NCBI GenBank assembly: GCA_023053545.1
Contig: JAKZAN010000004.1
Location: 3,162,001-3,226,000 of the forward strand
From: Lepidurus packardi
Lineage: Eukaryota; Arthropoda; Branchiopoda; Notostraca; Triopsidae
Length of the DNA stretch: 64,000 bases
Direction of reading: 5' to 3'
Positions 60,281 to 64,000 of this stretch are shown piece after piece. The notes under the pieces are model-generated. The model was not told where the DNA came from and made no database searches. It saw nothing but the letters and a program-made list of their open reading frames with translations. Positions within the stretch are counted from its first letter, which is position 1. Every line of letters starts with the position of its first letter. Position numbers and translations under genes: made by a program.

Positions 60281-63200
60281 GTAAGTTTCTCACTTGGTTC
60301 TTAACCCTTTTCCACCGAAAAAGAAAGAAAGGGCACATCTCGCGGCTTCTCCCCGGAATTCCTGTTCCAGATTCCCAATTTTCACTACCAAAAATGACGA
60401 AAGTTCTGAGAGGCCTTTAATCATAAAATGTTGTGCGCGGTTTGAAGAGGGAATTGAAAGATTGGAGGCAAGGTAATAGAAAGTAGGTCGTCTGGGGAAG
60501 TTTTTCGGTTTGAGGGTCAGGCGGAAAGCGATGAAAAACGAAAGGGAAAGTTGCTTCAGTGGCTTGTGTATGTCTCAAGCAAAAACCGGATTTAGGACAA
60601 ACATCCTTATGACTTGACTGGACGTTACGAATCACAGTCAGTCGCCTTGGAATGCTGCCCGAGGCGAAGGAAAAACTGGGAAGGGGGAGCGTGCACAGGC
60701 CAACCCATACAGGCTTTTTTGTTGGAATTTACGCCTGATTTGATTGCAAAAACAATTCCAATTTTTTAGGTTTGGGGGGGAGGGGATGGATGGGAGATTT
60801 TAGAGGTTTTTAGGAAAGGGAAATGGATTGGTTTTCAACGTAAATTTTCCGGTCGGGTGCAAAAGTGACCGTAGGCGTCTTTATGGAGGTTAGTACAACC
60901 TGTAAAAACCTTTAATTGCAATTTAATCAGGTTTTTGGAGCGTGTATGAGTGGGTCAGTAAAGTGAGGTCAATTTTGGTTGAAGTTTGGGGGTAGAAGGG
61001 ATGGGGCCATTAGCGTTGTGGTTCGGAAGTTTCGCGAATTTAGGAAAGGAAAGACCAGTTTGGGATAGGTACTAGCATTGCGTAAGGTCCGTGGGGTTGG
61101 AAACCCTTCCTAAGCGGTTGCTTGACCTCTCCTATAAAGAGTCGAAATTCACTTGAAGGAGGGACATTTGCAATTGTCGGAATTTTCTTTTTTTCATGCG
61201 GAATTTCCAATCCAAAGGAAATTGAGAGTTGGAGGTATAAGTTTCGATAGTTTTTTCCTAATTATAACGTATATTTACAGTTCTTTTGATATAGTTTTAC
61301 AAGTGTAAAGCTTAAGTTTTAAATCGACTCAATCGACTATTACCGGAGTGTTCTTGGATTTTTTTCACGCGGAAATTTCCCACATTCGATCATTATTGTG
61401 TAGTAAATGTTGCATTGCAACTGTGCAACATGGAAATGTTCAGTTTGGCCAGCGTTTAGGTAATTTTTATGAGGAAAGAAAGGTTCGCGGTACTGGGCGA
61501 TTTGAGGATCTTTTTGTGAGGTAATATTTTTAGATTAGCCAAGGTAATGGTCAACATGCATAAAAGGTCCAAGTCTTGACGTCGCATTGGATGTGAGTAT
61601 CTCGTGCCATGATCGCCAACCTGTACAAGAATTTCGAGAAGTTTCGTTCCTTCCGGTTTTTCCTAAACCAGAAGGCTAAATGAACCCGAACAGAGCGGAG
61701 TGTGGCGTTCCTTTCGCTGCTTCTTAAGTACGGGACAAAGGAAAAGAACTCGATGTTGGTATACTTGCCTTCCCAGAATCTTATAATCCCAATCGATTCC
61801 CTTATTTTGGGGGGCCTCTGAGGGACTTGAAAAGCCTCCCAACTTCCCCGCAATGTGCAAATTTTTCCTAATTATCTTTGTCAATTTCTCCTTGTCTTCC
61901 TTTTTTGTCCTTATGCTCTTCCGGAAATCTGGTAGAAAGCCAATTATCTTAAAAATTTCCCCTAATTAACTTCCAATTACAACACGATTTCCCATGTTTG
62001 AAAGGTAATTTCTCTCCTCCCCCTCCGAAAAAAAGAAATAGAAAGAAATTGCAGAACTTTCAGGGAAGAATGGGGGGATTGAGAGGCTCCGATATCTAGT
62101 TTTATGGACGGATTTGGGCAGATTTTGGGTATGTTCTAGAACAACTAGGAAGTGATGGCAATCGCTAATTTGATATACGTCTATAGCGAGTCACCTGGGG
62201 ACAATGAAGTTAAAGCTATTTCTTTTGTGTCCCCGAATGGCACAAACCAAACTTTTTGGGTATCCTACAGCACTGGAAAACGCGAAAGAGTAGATTTCAC
62301 CCGCTGTGAAATCCGTGAATGAGATAAGCTTCGTTCTCGTGTTTACTCTCGTTTTTTATATCTCCCCGCGGAGTTGCCCATGCCGGAAGGACGGGAAGTG
62401 CGCAAGAGATGAGAGAGAATTTTTTTTTTAAAGGGAAGGTGCAAGAGTTTGCTCCACGTGCCGACAAGATTTCTTCCTTATAAAAGCCCACCAGAAAAGG
62501 AGATTTTTTTTTTTTTTTTTTTACTTTTCCGGGAGCTTTCATGTTCTTCAGAGAGAATGGGAAGAGCGTGAGTCGGGTTTCCATTGATCGGCCTCGAAAG
62601 CTACGGACGTCATCGGCGTCGTCCCGCGCGTCACCAGCACCCACTTGGAGCTACTCTTTTGCTTGGATTTTCTTCCTCGTTTTTAATGAAAGGAGGAAAA
62701 CTTTTCTGTTACACGCGCTGGTTAGAGCTAATGACCACATATGTAACAATAGCACACACGTAAAAGAGTAGCCGAGCCTTTATATAAACCCCCCATTACT
62801 ACCGCAGAAATGGGTGGAAGGGAAAGATTCTGCTCTTTCCACATTTTATATTATTTTATTTTTTTATACGGGAAAATTCCTGAGCCAAGGGTTGGTCATA
62901 ACTTTTTTTCGGAAAAAAAGAAAAGGTTATTTTTTGAGAGCAGGAATTGACGAATGGGTTGGGCAAGAGAAAGAGGATGTATTGAACTGTGGCATGTTTA
63001 GGTGATGTTACGAAATCCTTCAAATGTGGGAGATTTGGGACAGAAAGATGACCTAATAAGTGAAATTTAATCCTGCATAAATGAAACTATGTAGAAACTA
63101 TATGGAGTTTCGGAATTGAGGTCAAGCCTGGGAAAAGATCCGATATATGTGTGGCTGCGTAGTGGAAAGAGGATTGGGATTGGAGTCTCTGTCTCTTTAA

Positions 63201-64000
63201 CCAAGAGATTTTGGTATCGGTTTTTTTGGACGCCACTTCCGCTTCAGCTTGGAAATTCAAATTGACCTAAATTAACCAGGACGACTCGGTAACCGGTACT
63301 AGACAGGTATTGTCTGAGTTGACTTTGAACAATAGTCTATTACTTCATGGGATGGAAGGAGAGGGAGTCCCGGACTAGCTAAAAATCGTTGAGTATATTG
63401 ATTTGCCTAGTGAAGCTGTTAGAGTGATTTGGAAGCGTTGAACCTTTGAAGGGGATGATTTTAGGCCTTTTTTTTAATGAAATGTAGAAACTAAAACACC
63501 TTATTAAGATGTCTTGGTTAAGTTGAGGAAGTAAGGAATTGTTGAGCAATGCGATCTTGAGTGATTTGAGTGATTTTGCGTGGTTGAGAATGATAAGAGT
63601 TTTAAATGATTTTAACTACCCTAAAGCGAGTTGAAGTTGGGCCTTTAGGCTCCTTGAAGATGAGTGCGGAATCTTTGGTGGTAGTGATTCTTGTGATCCT
63701 GGGGTAATTGGTAGATGCTAGTCAAGTTCACTGGTTCATTTTCGAGAGTTGAGTTAAGTCGAGTCTAGTTAATTCAGTTGAGATCTGAATTTGTCACCAA
63801 ATCTTGATTCTGATGATTCTGAGAGATCTTGTTGATTCCGATGCAATTAACTTGCTCCCTATGAGGCCCAGATCGCAGCTGGAAGCTAAAGGTTGATCTG
63901 TGAAGGGAGTGATCTGAGTCATTTAGATGATTCCTAACTGATTTCCATGATCCTCGTGATTGCTACTGCACGATAGTATCAAGATTCCCAATAGATACTA
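60281..64000 (+). other. E74 intron downstream of the B exon (continues past window)
   Basis: No exon recognised. A CpG-rich stretch near 62590-62640 looks coding-like on both strands, but the acceptor before it gives an immediate in-frame stop from either isoform, so it was not accepted as the shared exon. The ETS domain is not encoded here. Confidence 0.6.

Noticed and set aside
62541..62771. Arg/Ser-rich frame as a possible shared E74 exon
   Set aside because: Using the acceptor before it, the phase-1 join from either E74A or E74B reaches TGA within six codons. No ETS-related sequence.

Overview
The window is animal nuclear DNA, most likely from an arthropod. It is AT-rich, carries short exons with GT/AG introns, and has long homopolymers, simple repeats and remnants of cut-and-paste transposons. 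It contains no operons, Shine-Dalgarno sites or CRISPR arrays. A crustacean such as a water flea is my best guess, but only from general texture. Nearly all long open frames are shadows of non-coding DNA. The real genes had to be assembled exon by exon.

Two genes are recognised. (1) LSM11, the U7 snRNP Sm-like protein needed for histone pre-mRNA 3'-end processing, lies on the minus strand from 33317 to 22756. Its six coding exons join in frame into a 258-residue protein. (2) The ecdysone-response gene E74 (Eip74EF) lies on the plus strand. Four E74A-specific coding-exon segments lie at 34973-36698, and the E74B-specific first coding exon lies at 59692-60280. The last E74A exon and the E74B exon both stop in phase 1, as expected if both splice to the same ETS-domain exons beyond position 64000. 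This is the nested dual-promoter layout known from Drosophila E74. The two genes are divergent, with about 1.4 kb between the LSM11 start codon and the first recognisable E74A leader exon.

Layout: 1-16577 is non-coding with an isolated candidate ecdysone response element, a GC-rich island and small repeats. 16578-17355 is a short Tigger/pogo-like transposon flanked by TA. 17356-22755 is mostly non-coding, with one unassigned candidate 3'-terminal exon on the minus strand (20380-20576). 22756-33317 is LSM11. 33318-34749 is the divergent intergenic region. 34750-36698 is the E74A-specific 5' part. 36699-59691 is a very long E74A intron holding a perfect 443-bp inverted repeat flanked by TTAA, a diverged tandem array and other repeats. 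59692-60280 is the E74B exon, and the rest is E74 intron.

The E74 gene product acts as an ETS transcription factor in the moulting-hormone cascade. The sequence suggests that the isoform-specific N-termini carry different regulatory motifs. E74A has a phosphorylation-dependent SUMO motif, and E74B has a PLDLS CtBP-type corepressor motif. I found no convincing tRNA, rRNA or miRNA gene by eye.
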